Under the pieces are notes generated by a model that was not told the DNA's origin, made no database searches, and saw only the letters and a program-made list of their open reading frames with translations. Both the position numbers and the translations under genes were made by a program. DNA of 12,289 bases from JAUWNJ01 sp034190305 (lineage in GTDB: Bacteria; Planctomycetota; Phycisphaerae; SM23-33): contig JAXHSV010000081.1 in assembly GCA_034190305.1 (NCBI GenBank), forward strand, positions 1-12,289, read 5' to 3'. Positions 1 to 6,175 of this stretch are shown here, one piece after another. The stretch's first letter is position 1. Each line of letters opens with the position of its first letter.

Positions 1-169
1 CGCGGTAATTGAATTGAGGCCAATCGGGATTGTCATATGAAACGATCAGGGGCAATCGGGAGCATTCTGCATAATTGTTGACGTCTTTATGTAATTGCCT
101 GACCCGCCGGCAGTGGTCCGGGTCGATCATGGTTTCCAGTTTATCCAAACACTGTTTCAGCAAACTCAT
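1..169 (-). CDS. Partial CDS, possible uroporphyrinogen-decarboxylase-like protein (N-terminal 56 residues)
   Basis: This reading frame is open from an ATG at 169 to the window edge, so only the first 56 residues are seen and the C-terminal part is missing. It begins MSLLKQCLDKLET and carries a charged helical N-terminus, then R-L-P-L-I-V-S-Y-D and W-P-Q-F-N-Y at the edge. There is no signal peptide, so it should be cytoplasmic. The start lies 3 bp beyond the stop of the secreted GH gene on the same strand. A GGGGA sequence inside the end of that gene lies at a workable distance as ribosome binding site, so the two are almost certainly co-transcribed. From memory, a similar opening (L-P-x-x-V-S-Y then W-P-x-F-x-Y) occurs in uroporphyrinogen-decarboxylase/methyltransferase-like proteins of Planctomycetota and Lentisphaerae, but 56 residues do not settle this. 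That it is a real gene is much more certain than its family. Confidence 0.55.
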   Translation of the reverse strand, partial: MSLLKQCLDKLETMIDPDHCRRVRQLHKDVNNYAECSRLPLIVSYDNPDWPQFNYR

Positions 170-172
170 AAG

Positions 173-2773
173 TCAATTTCCCCAGTAGTACAGGTAAGTC
201 GACAGGGGTTTCAGATCCACAGTGAATGTCTCGGCGTTCTCGGCGACCAGCTTGTTTGAAAAGAGTTCTACCACCTTCTTTACTTTACGAGGCAAACGCA
301 CCTTTCTGGTGCCGGGGCGATTATTGGTATGGATCATCATAAAATGATTGTCAACGTAGAAGATGTCTTCGGTTTCCAGAAAGACATGTGCGCCTGCATA
401 TCGTGCAAGACGCCTTATCATCTCCGCAGGCATCGCCATGGAACCATAGTAGATGCTGGTCCACTGCGGAAACTTTTTCACGGCGAACGATGGCCGGTTA
501 TTGGCAACGAACCTGGCCAGGACCTCCGCGTCGGCATCGTCAACGTAGAATAAAGGGTTGTTTGCGGCGTCTGGCGGCGAAACGGGTTTGTATTCCGGGC
601 CACGTACAGCGAAGCCCGTCGTAACAGGCCGGACAAAACGGCCCAGCGTGTAATCTTCGGGCAGGCCCTTGGTTAGCTCGTGATCCCTGTCGGTAATTTT
701 CATCTCAAGGGAGAGACGCTTTTTCTCCACGCCGAATTTTATACCGGTCAAAGCATACATGTTCTTCGTACACGCCGGGAATTCCGCGTCGAGATTCATC
801 AAGCCGGGGGCATACATCCAAATGAGCACCTTTCCCGACCTGTGCAATTTACGGCTGATCAGTTGTAGTTTCTCGGCATCCATCACAAATGGATTCAGCA
901 GCAGGTACACCTTGTATTCGGGCATGCGATCATTGGCCAGGTCGGAAAGGTAATAGATGTCCCAGTTGGTGCCGAAACGGCCGAACTCTTGTATAGGCTC
1001 GGTGTTAAGGAGGCACCAGTTAGTATGCTGGTCGACGTAGAATATGCTGTCCTGATCAACTATGACCGCCAGTTCACCCAGCCTACGGTTATTCGTTGTC
1101 AGTCCGAGCCGGCTTATGTCCTGAAACTTCTGGAATAAGGGGAGCAGCTTTTCATCAAGGAAATGTGAATTGCCACCGAACCAGTAGCCGGTAACCTGTC
1201 GCATGAAGGTTCGGCTGAAATCCCGCTTGAGTATCTCGAAGCTGCCGGCAAGCGTTTTGGGCCGGCCATGCTGCACCTCGCGGGGTTTGCAGACGTGGGT
1301 TCGGGTATCGGCTTCATTCAGCAACAGCTTATTGTGCAGCATGAGAGAGTGGACCGCGTTCCGATAGGGAGTATCGTCGCCGAGGCCCCGGTTCTCGTAG
1401 GGCATTGGCGTGCCGAGTAAATCGATCTCCGGCGTATGCAGGAGCTTTTGGGCCAGCGTCGTTCCCGTATAGACATAATGCGTGGTGTTCAAGCTGCCGT
1501 AGAGAAAACCAACCAGACTCTTGCCCCGGGAGGCGGCCTTGACGATTTTGGCATATCGGATGAGCGCGTCGCAGACGACCTCATTGTGAGCGATGTAATA
1601 GTCTATCACCTTCTGCGAAGCCCTGGGGTCGCGGAAGGCCCCGAAGCCCGGCACGGCCTCTTCCGGGCGGGACGGCACCGTAATGGTCTCGAAGGTTACA
1701 TTCGGGTCGTGCCAGGCTATGCGAAGGGCCTTGACGCTGTTGGCGTATTTGTTTTTCGCCCACTGGCTGAAGTATTTCTGCATTGCCGGCGAACGGTCCA
1801 CGCCCCATCCGAAATGGCCACTCTCGTCCGTGGCGCCCTGGCCGACGATGTAGCCGATTACCCGATCGCTGTACGGGGACGTGCGAACGTGATTAACCAT
1901 GCCTACCAGCATGTTCGCCACAGCGTCTTTCCACGGTTTGCTGGCGTAGCTGTAACACGTCGTTCCTTTACGCAGCACGCCGCCTTCGATATCAAGCAAC
2001 TCGTCCGGATGCTCCTTGCCCCAATCCTTGGGAAGCCAGCCATATGTCCTGATGATGAAATACGCATCGGGCACGGCCTTGGCCAGTGTGTGCATCCTTC
2101 CGTCGAAATTCCTGAACTCCGGATAATCTGGGTAACGAATTACCACGAACAGCCGAGTTCCGCCCTCGTAGAGTTTTTTGATGAATTCCAGCGGCGTATC
2201 GCCATGGTCCGAGAAGATCATCGGTCCCAAAGGCTCGCCGTTAACGGTGATGACGGGGACGCCGTTTCGGATTTCGACCCGCCCGTTACTTTGCGGGCGG
2301 TCGGTATCCACTGAAAAGGGGCTTGGGTCTGAGTGATCGTCGATACCGTCTCGATCGGTATCAGGATTGAGCGGATCTAATAAAAGTTCGTTTTCCCTGG
2401 CATCGCTTAAGCCATCCTTGTCGGAGTCGTTCACCGTCCCGGCTTCGGCTACAACTTCCGGACTGAAGCCTATCCGCGCGCCCATAGATACAAGCTCGCC
2501 GGCGTCGCCAACGCCCTCAACGACGACTATTGTGGAGCAGAACTCGCCGACAGCCCGCTGAAAGCCGCCAGCCCGGCCAAAGTACGCCAGCAGCGTCTCC
2601 ATATCCGTCGGCGCCGTCAAGCCACTGACCTTGACTGCACTAAGGGGTATTGTTCGCTCCTGCAAGCCGGGTTTCGTCACAGCGCCTTCAGATGCGCCTT
2701 GAGCGATATTGCCGCTTAGGGCGGCAAATGGCCAAGCTGTTACTACCAAAATGGCAATTATCTGTCTGGACAT
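173..2773 (-). CDS. Secreted GH42-like glycoside hydrolase with TSP3 calcium-binding repeats
   Basis: The product has 866 residues and probably hydrolyses an extracellular glycan; the substrate is unknown. Residues 1 to about 26 form a signal peptide (basic start, then a hydrophobic core ending near A-Q-G-A). Residues 30-110 are an unassigned small domain. Residues 116-146 hold two thrombospondin type-3 style motifs, D-S-D-K-D-G and D-T-D-R-D-G, expected to bind calcium. Residues about 165-550 look like a TIM barrel of the beta-galactosidase GH42 kind. The candidate acid/base is E317 (in D-E-S) and the candidate nucleophile is E487 (in N-E-A-D-T-R). Residues about 565-800 resemble the GH42 trimerisation, glutaminase-like fold, and the last 65 residues form a small beta domain. 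The ATG at 2773 has a good ribosome binding site, GGAAGGA, 8 nt upstream. The gene follows the glucuronidase gene by 45 bp and precedes the next gene by 3 bp, so it is the middle gene of an operon. The family call is from fold-level resemblance; the catalytic residues are inferred. Confidence 0.75.
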   Translation of the reverse strand: MSRQIIAILVVTAWPFAALSGNIAQGASEGAVTKPGLQERTIPLSAVKVSGLTAPTDMETLLAYFGRAGGFQRAVGEFCSTIVVVEGVGDAGELVSMGARIGFSPEVVAEAGTVNDSDKDGLSDARENELLLDPLNPDTDRDGIDDHSDPSPFSVDTDRPQSNGRVEIRNGVPVITVNGEPLGPMIFSDHGDTPLEFIKKLYEGGTRLFVVIRYPDYPEFRNFDGRMHTLAKAVPDAYFIIRTYGWLPKDWGKEHPDELLDIEGGVLRKGTTCYSYASKPWKDAVANMLVGMVNHVRTSPYSDRVIGYIVGQGATDESGHFGWGVDRSPAMQKYFSQWAKNKYANSVKALRIAWHDPNVTFETITVPSRPEEAVPGFGAFRDPRASQKVIDYYIAHNEVVCDALIRYAKIVKAASRGKSLVGFLYGSLNTTHYVYTGTTLAQKLLHTPEIDLLGTPMPYENRGLGDDTPYRNAVHSLMLHNKLLLNEADTRTHVCKPREVQHGRPKTLAGSFEILKRDFSRTFMRQVTGYWFGGNSHFLDEKLLPLFQKFQDISRLGLTTNNRRLGELAVIVDQDSIFYVDQHTNWCLLNTEPIQEFGRFGTNWDIYYLSDLANDRMPEYKVYLLLNPFVMDAEKLQLISRKLHRSGKVLIWMYAPGLMNLDAEFPACTKNMYALTGIKFGVEKKRLSLEMKITDRDHELTKGLPEDYTLGRFVRPVTTGFAVRGPEYKPVSPPDAANNPLFYVDDADAEVLARFVANNRPSFAVKKFPQWTSIYYGSMAMPAEMIRRLARYAGAHVFLETEDIFYVDNHFMMIHTNNRPGTRKVRLPRKVKKVVELFSNKLVAENAETFTVDLKPLSTYLYYWGN

Positions 2774-2818
2774 AGACCTATTCCTTCCGTTATGCCTTGG
2801 GACGACGTCTGGATTCTA

Positions 2819-4591
2819 TTATTTAAACAGGGGAAGTTTCTTCCATAACGACCGAACGATGCGAGCGGCAAGTTTGGGCGATCGATCTCGAGTAAATATA
2901 CCCTTGTGATTATTCCGAATCCTGCCGGGACTTTGCGTTACCTTGAAATCGGCAAAGACCCATAGGAATTGACCCGCAACAAGAGGATTATCCTGGAGCA
3001 TCTTAATGGTCTCATGCAGCAACTGGGCCTGATATTCCTCAGTGTGCATCTCCGGCACTACGCTGTGCTCGCCGACGAAGCCGTCTGCGCCGAACTCGCT
3101 GACGATAATCGGCTTATTCAGCTTTCGATGCATATCTTCAATGTCTTCGGCAAGCTTGGCGACCCCTGTCTTTATTCGGCCCTGGCAGAAATACCAGCCG
3201 AAATAACGATTCAGTGATGCTATATCGCACATCTTGAGATACGTTTCATCCCGCCGCGTACAGCCGGCGATGGTAATCGGCCGGGAATCCAGACGCTTTG
3301 TGAAGTCGCAGATGTCTGCAAAATAATCCAGAAAATGCTGCGGAGGGTCGGATGAAATGTCGGACATGTTACTGAAAAAGTAAGGTTCGTTCGCAACGAA
3401 CCAGCCAATAATGGACGGGTGATTCTGATCCCGTTCGATCATTTCCTTTATCATTTGCTTGTGAAACTGAGCGAGTTCGCTTGTCATGCAGCCGCCGTTC
3501 AATCCCCATGCCGGAACCTCGGCGAAACACAAAAAACCCTCGCGGTCCGCCATGGAATAAAACTCCTCCGCGTAGGGATAGTGAGTGCAGCGTATTGCGT
3601 TTGCGCCGACCCATCGCAGCCGGGCAAAATCACGAGTCAGGTTCACCGGGTCCAAGGTCTTGCCGGAGCCAATTACGTCTTCGTGCATTGCCACGCCACG
3701 CAGGGTTATGGGCTTTCCATTTAAAAGGATATTTTTCCGGTCTACTGCTATCGTTCTCAAGCCGATGTCGAGATAGTATTCATCGATCGGGGTCTGGCCG
3801 TTCACAAGCTGTAGTTTCAGGCGGTACAAGGCCGGGCTTGCGGGCGACCACCAGTCGGCATTGGAAATTACAACTTCTGTTTCACAGCCCTTAATGGTTC
3901 CGGAATGCAACTCTTCACTGTTTCGTGAAATCGACCAGTTGATCCGCCCTTCCCACGCATCGGCGCAGACGGCTTGGATTTTTACGTGGGCGTCTTTGCC
4001 CCGCTTTTCAGTGCCGACCTTTATATTCCTTAAGCAGTTGGCCCCGGTCCAATAAACGTAAACCGAACGGTATAAACCGGCATAGGGAAACCAATCAAAA
4101 TCGGACGGCGGGTTTGTGGCGTATAGAGGATCCGTCTGCCGGCATTGAGGAATCGTACATTCGTTTAACCGATTATCAACGGCGATTGAAAGCCGGTTGA
4201 CCCGGCCGGCGAGCACGTGGTCGGTTATTTCAATATCACAGGGCAAAAACCCCTTTGCGTATTCCCCGAGAAAATGGCCGTTGAGCCAGACAGAGGCCTT
4301 GAAATAAGCAGCACCAATGCGCAGCCAGGCCCTTTTGCCCGAAATGCCCTCGGGAATGTCGAACTTCTTCTCATACCAGACTGTTCCCTGATAGCTCATT
4401 AAATCGAGGCCGTCAAAGTCATCCGGCGTAAATATCTCGTTGTAGCTGCCGGGTACCGCAATGCTTCTGCCACCGGGGATCCCGTTCTGCCATTTTTTAT
4501 CCCGGCCAACTTCATCAGGATCGGGACGAAAATTCCAAAAACCGTCAAGCCGAGTCAGTTCACGACATGAATTCTGTTGTGGGTATAGCAT
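2819..4591 (-). CDS. uidA: Beta-glucuronidase (GH2), cytoplasmic
   Basis: This GH2 enzyme should hydrolyse beta-glucuronides to free glucuronic acid. It has 590 residues, close to the 603 of E. coli GusA, and no signal peptide. Domains in order are a sugar-binding jelly roll (about 10-178), an immunoglobulin-like sandwich (about 180-280) and a TIM barrel (about 282-590). The acid/base is E402 in N-E-P and the nucleophile is E499 in S-E-F-G. Y463 and Y467 in N-R-Y-F-G-W-Y match active-site tyrosines of known glucuronidases. N561-H-K563, followed by G-I-F-T-R-D-R, is the N-x-K motif that reads the sugar carboxylate and separates glucuronidases from GH2 galactosidases. The segment before N-H-P-S is short, so the long active-site loop of gut enzymes is absent. 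An in-frame TTG at 4606 would add five residues, but GGTGAG lies 7 nt before the ATG at 4591 and the N-terminus then matches the family (M-L-x-P). It is the first gene of the operon behind the promoter at 4794-4822. Confidence 0.93.
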   Translation of the reverse strand: MLYPQQNSCRELTRLDGFWNFRPDPDEVGRDKKWQNGIPGGRSIAVPGSYNEIFTPDDFDGLDLMSYQGTVWYEKKFDIPEGISGKRAWLRIGAAYFKASVWLNGHFLGEYAKGFLPCDIEITDHVLAGRVNRLSIAVDNRLNECTIPQCRQTDPLYATNPPSDFDWFPYAGLYRSVYVYWTGANCLRNIKVGTEKRGKDAHVKIQAVCADAWEGRINWSISRNSEELHSGTIKGCETEVVISNADWWSPASPALYRLKLQLVNGQTPIDEYYLDIGLRTIAVDRKNILLNGKPITLRGVAMHEDVIGSGKTLDPVNLTRDFARLRWVGANAIRCTHYPYAEEFYSMADREGFLCFAEVPAWGLNGGCMTSELAQFHKQMIKEMIERDQNHPSIIGWFVANEPYFFSNMSDISSDPPQHFLDYFADICDFTKRLDSRPITIAGCTRRDETYLKMCDIASLNRYFGWYFCQGRIKTGVAKLAEDIEDMHRKLNKPIIVSEFGADGFVGEHSVVPEMHTEEYQAQLLHETIKMLQDNPLVAGQFLWVFADFKVTQSPGRIRNNHKGIFTRDRSPKLAARIVRSLWKKLPLFK

Positions 4592-4699
4592 TACTTGTCT
4601 CACCAACTCCGTATTTTATCGAACTACCTGTAATGTAATTGCCCTGATGAGAATGTTACGTGGTTTACTTCTTCAAAAGAAGCGGCCGTTTGCTGACAG

Positions 4700-4717
4700 C
4701 CGAGCCTGCCAGCTCGG
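4700..4717 (-). other. Hairpin in the predicted leader of the glucuronidase operon
   Basis: CCGAGC and GCTCGG form a perfect 6-bp GC-rich stem around a 6-base loop. It lies about 70-87 nt downstream of the predicted transcription start and about 110 nt before the start codon. There is no run of T after it on the minus strand, so it is not a standard intrinsic terminator. It could stabilise the leader or bind a regulator, or it could be chance. Confidence 0.35.
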
Positions 4718-4769
4718 GAGCTGCTTTGGAAGCTAACTCAAACATGCATTTTAACCGCCCAAAACGCTT

Positions 4770-4783
4770 TTGGAACGTTCCAA
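4770..4783. promoter_or_regulatory. Perfect 14-bp palindrome, candidate LacI-family operator
   Basis: TTGGAACGTTCCAA is identical to its own reverse complement. The AACGTT core with a central CG is typical of LacI/GalR-family operators. It is centred roughly 10-11 bases downstream of the predicted start of transcription of the glucuronidase operon, the position where a bound repressor blocks initiation. The palindrome is directly visible; its function and the repressor, which is not encoded in the window, are inferred. Confidence 0.6.
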
Positions 4784-4793
4784 TTTCAAATAA

Positions 4794-4822
4794 ATGCTAT
4801 CACTATACGCCAAGTCTGTCAA
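4794..4822 (-). promoter_or_regulatory. Sigma-70 type promoter of the glucuronidase operon
   Basis: On the minus strand a perfect -35 box TTGACA (4822-4817) is followed by exactly 17 bases and a -10 box TAGCAT (4799-4794, four of six consensus positions). Transcription would start near 4787, just before the palindrome at 4770-4783, and read into the glucuronidase gene after a leader of about 195 nt. The box match and spacing are seen; use by the host sigma factor is inferred. Confidence 0.65.
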
Positions 4823-4916
4823 CACTATCCCCAGAATAATCGGAGGGTTCGGTTTAGCCGGCTTCTTGATGATCTGCTCGGAAAATTCCAAAAGTCGATT
4901 CAATTGCAACCTTCGC

Positions 4917-4945
4917 TTGTCAACCACCGCCTTTTCCGTAAGAAT
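4917..4945 (+). promoter_or_regulatory. Weak candidate promoter for the PP-loop ATPase gene
   Basis: TTGTCA (4917-4922) and AAGAAT (4940-4945) are separated by 17 bases and match the sigma-70 consensus at five and four of six positions. The leader would be about 140 nt. Matches of this quality occur by chance, so this is only the best plus-strand candidate in the gap. Confidence 0.25.
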
Positions 4946-5024
4946 ACGCATACGATTTGGGACGTTCACTCGCCTGGCCGAGTTAACCGGAGCGAAAGGG
5001 CAGCGCATCTATTACCAGCGATAT

Positions 5025-5045
5025 TGACGAAACGTTGTGACGAAA
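5025..5045 (+). repeat. 8-bp direct repeat TGACGAAA
   Basis: TGACGAAA occurs at 5025-5032 and again at 5038-5045, a 13-bp period, about 50 bases before the start codon of the PP-loop ATPase gene. Direct repeats on one helix face can bind an activator, but 13 bp is not an integral number of turns. Chance is a fair explanation. Confidence 0.25.
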
Positions 5046-5093
5046 GCCGTCTGTCCAGAGAAGTTTGTTATGTGAAATTAAGGAGCCGGAAGC

Positions 5094-6062
5094 ATGGAAA
5101 TCCACGAGATTCAATTGCAGGATCTTGATGTCGAGGCATTCATCGAGGAACAAACAAAGGCAATTGGTGCAGCGGTGGGCGACGGCCTGGCCGTTAATGC
5201 CCTGTCCGGCGGCGTGGACTCTTCCGTGGTCACGCTGTTGGGCCACCGTGCATTGGGAGATCAGCTAAGGACGTACTTCATTGAGAACGGCCTGATGCGA
5301 GAAGGTGAGCCGCAGCACATCGTAGATATCTTCCGCGGGCTTGGCGTGAAGGTTGAGATCGTCGATGCCCGTAAGCAGTTCTTCGGGGCCTTGAAGGGCG
5401 TAACGGACCCCGAGGAAAAACGCGACAAGGGTATCACGCAGGTTTTTTATAAAGACGTCTTCGGCAAACTGGTCGCCGATTGCGGCGCTAAGGTTCTATT
5501 GCAGGGCACCAACTACACCGACGTCGAGGAGACGGTCGCCGGTGTGAAGCGCCAGCACAACATACTTGCACAACTCGGCATTGACACCCAGCAGGCCTAT
5601 GGGTATCAGGTTCTCGAACCGATTATCCAACTCCGCAAGCCGGCTGTTCGGGCTGTCGGCAAGGCGCTGGGGCTGCCGGAGGAGATTTTCGCCCGTCCGC
5701 CGTTCCCCGGCCCGGCCCTGGCGGCGCGGGTAATCGGCGAGGTTACGCCGGAGCGGATCGACCTGGTTCGTGCCGCCACTACGATCGTCGAAGACGAGCT
5801 TGGCGATTGCGGCGCGTTCCAATACCTGGCCATCCTCCACGAGGACAAGGTTACCGGCCTGCGCGACGGCAAGCGCGACTTCGGCCGGCAGATTGAGGTC
5901 CGCTGCTGGGACAGCACCGACGCCGTTACCGGTACGCCGACGAACCTTCCGTTCGAGACGCTCCGCAAGATTGCCGACCGGATCACGGCCGAAGTGCCCG
6001 GCGTCGTCAGCGTTACATACAACATCACCGCCAAGCCCCCTTCGTGCATCGAGGCGGTGTAG
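5094..6062 (+). CDS. Stand-alone GMP-synthetase-type PP-loop ATPase (GuaA C-terminal-like)
   Basis: The 322-residue protein matches only the ATP-pyrophosphatase and dimerisation parts of GMP synthetase, which in most bacteria is about 520 residues with an N-terminal glutaminase. Here translation starts directly before the ATPase, as in the separate B subunit of archaea. The PP-loop S-G-G-V-D-S-S is at 38-44, T-D-P-E-E-K-R at 104-110, R-P-P-F-P-G-P-A-L-A-A-R at 201-212, and the C-terminus ends K-P-P-S-C-I-E-A-V. Several GuaA signatures are changed: D-H-G-L-L-R is E-N-G-L-M-R, the Q-G-T-L-Y-P segment is Q-G-T-N-Y-T, and the H-H-N-V-G-G-L-P substrate loop is Q-H-N-I-L-A-Q-L-G. It may be a GMP synthetase subunit using free ammonia or a separate glutaminase, or an amidating paralogue with another substrate. 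AAGGAG lies 8 nt before the ATG. carB follows after 113 bp on the same strand. Confidence 0.85.
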   Translation: MEIHEIQLQDLDVEAFIEEQTKAIGAAVGDGLAVNALSGGVDSSVVTLLGHRALGDQLRTYFIENGLMREGEPQHIVDIFRGLGVKVEIVDARKQFFGALKGVTDPEEKRDKGITQVFYKDVFGKLVADCGAKVLLQGTNYTDVEETVAGVKRQHNILAQLGIDTQQAYGYQVLEPIIQLRKPAVRAVGKALGLPEEIFARPPFPGPALAARVIGEVTPERIDLVRAATTIVEDELGDCGAFQYLAILHEDKVTGLRDGKRDFGRQIEVRCWDSTDAVTGTPTNLPFETLRKIADRITAEVPGVVSVTYNITAKPPSCIEAV

Positions 6063-6161
6063 AGGCTAAAAAAAACAACGGCATTGTGGTGCGTCGGCGC
6101 GTCCATAGACCTTATCCGGGCGGCAACGCTGCTGCGTGGGTGTTTTAACGGACAATCTATT

Positions 6162-6169
6162 AGAGGTGG
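6162..6169 (+). promoter_or_regulatory. Ribosome binding site of carB
   Basis: AGAGGTGG lies 6 bases before the carB ATG at 6176 and fixes that start. The 113-bp gap before carB otherwise shows only an A8 run just after the upstream stop codon, with no clear terminator, so read-through from the PP-loop ATPase gene is possible. Confidence 0.6.
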
Positions 6170-6175
6170 CTTTCC

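Larger units (their letters stand above)
4592..5093. other. Divergent intergenic regulatory region
   Basis: These 502 bases separate the minus-strand sugar operon from the plus-strand PP-loop ATPase gene. I see no gene I would defend here. They hold a strong sigma-70-like promoter and a perfect palindrome serving the left operon, a hairpin in its predicted leader, a weaker plus-strand promoter candidate and an 8-bp direct repeat close to the plus-strand gene. The predicted leader of the left operon is about 195 nt, longer than needed for a ribosome binding site. Confidence 0.7.

Noticed and set aside
1436..2314. 292-codon plus-strand open frame opposite the secreted GH42-like gene
   Set aside because: It is antisense to a protein with a signal peptide, recognisable repeats and domain structure. 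It has no domain pattern of its own and is a typical mirror frame in GC-rich DNA.
4604..4606. TTG start for the glucuronidase
   Set aside because: GGAG directly abuts the TTG with no spacer. The ATG at 4591 has GGTGAG at 7 nt and gives an N-terminus that fits the family.
4751..5008. 85-codon minus-strand open frame in the divergent intergenic region
   Set aside because: It lacks a convincing ribosome binding site, contains the promoter and palindrome of the next operon inside it, and shows no family resemblance I can defend. An overlapping plus-strand frame of similar length is equally open.
6063..6175. Terminator or regulatory RNA between the PP-loop ATPase gene and carB
   Set aside because: Apart from an A8 run and the carB ribosome binding site I find no stem followed by T residues and no riboswitch-like pattern.
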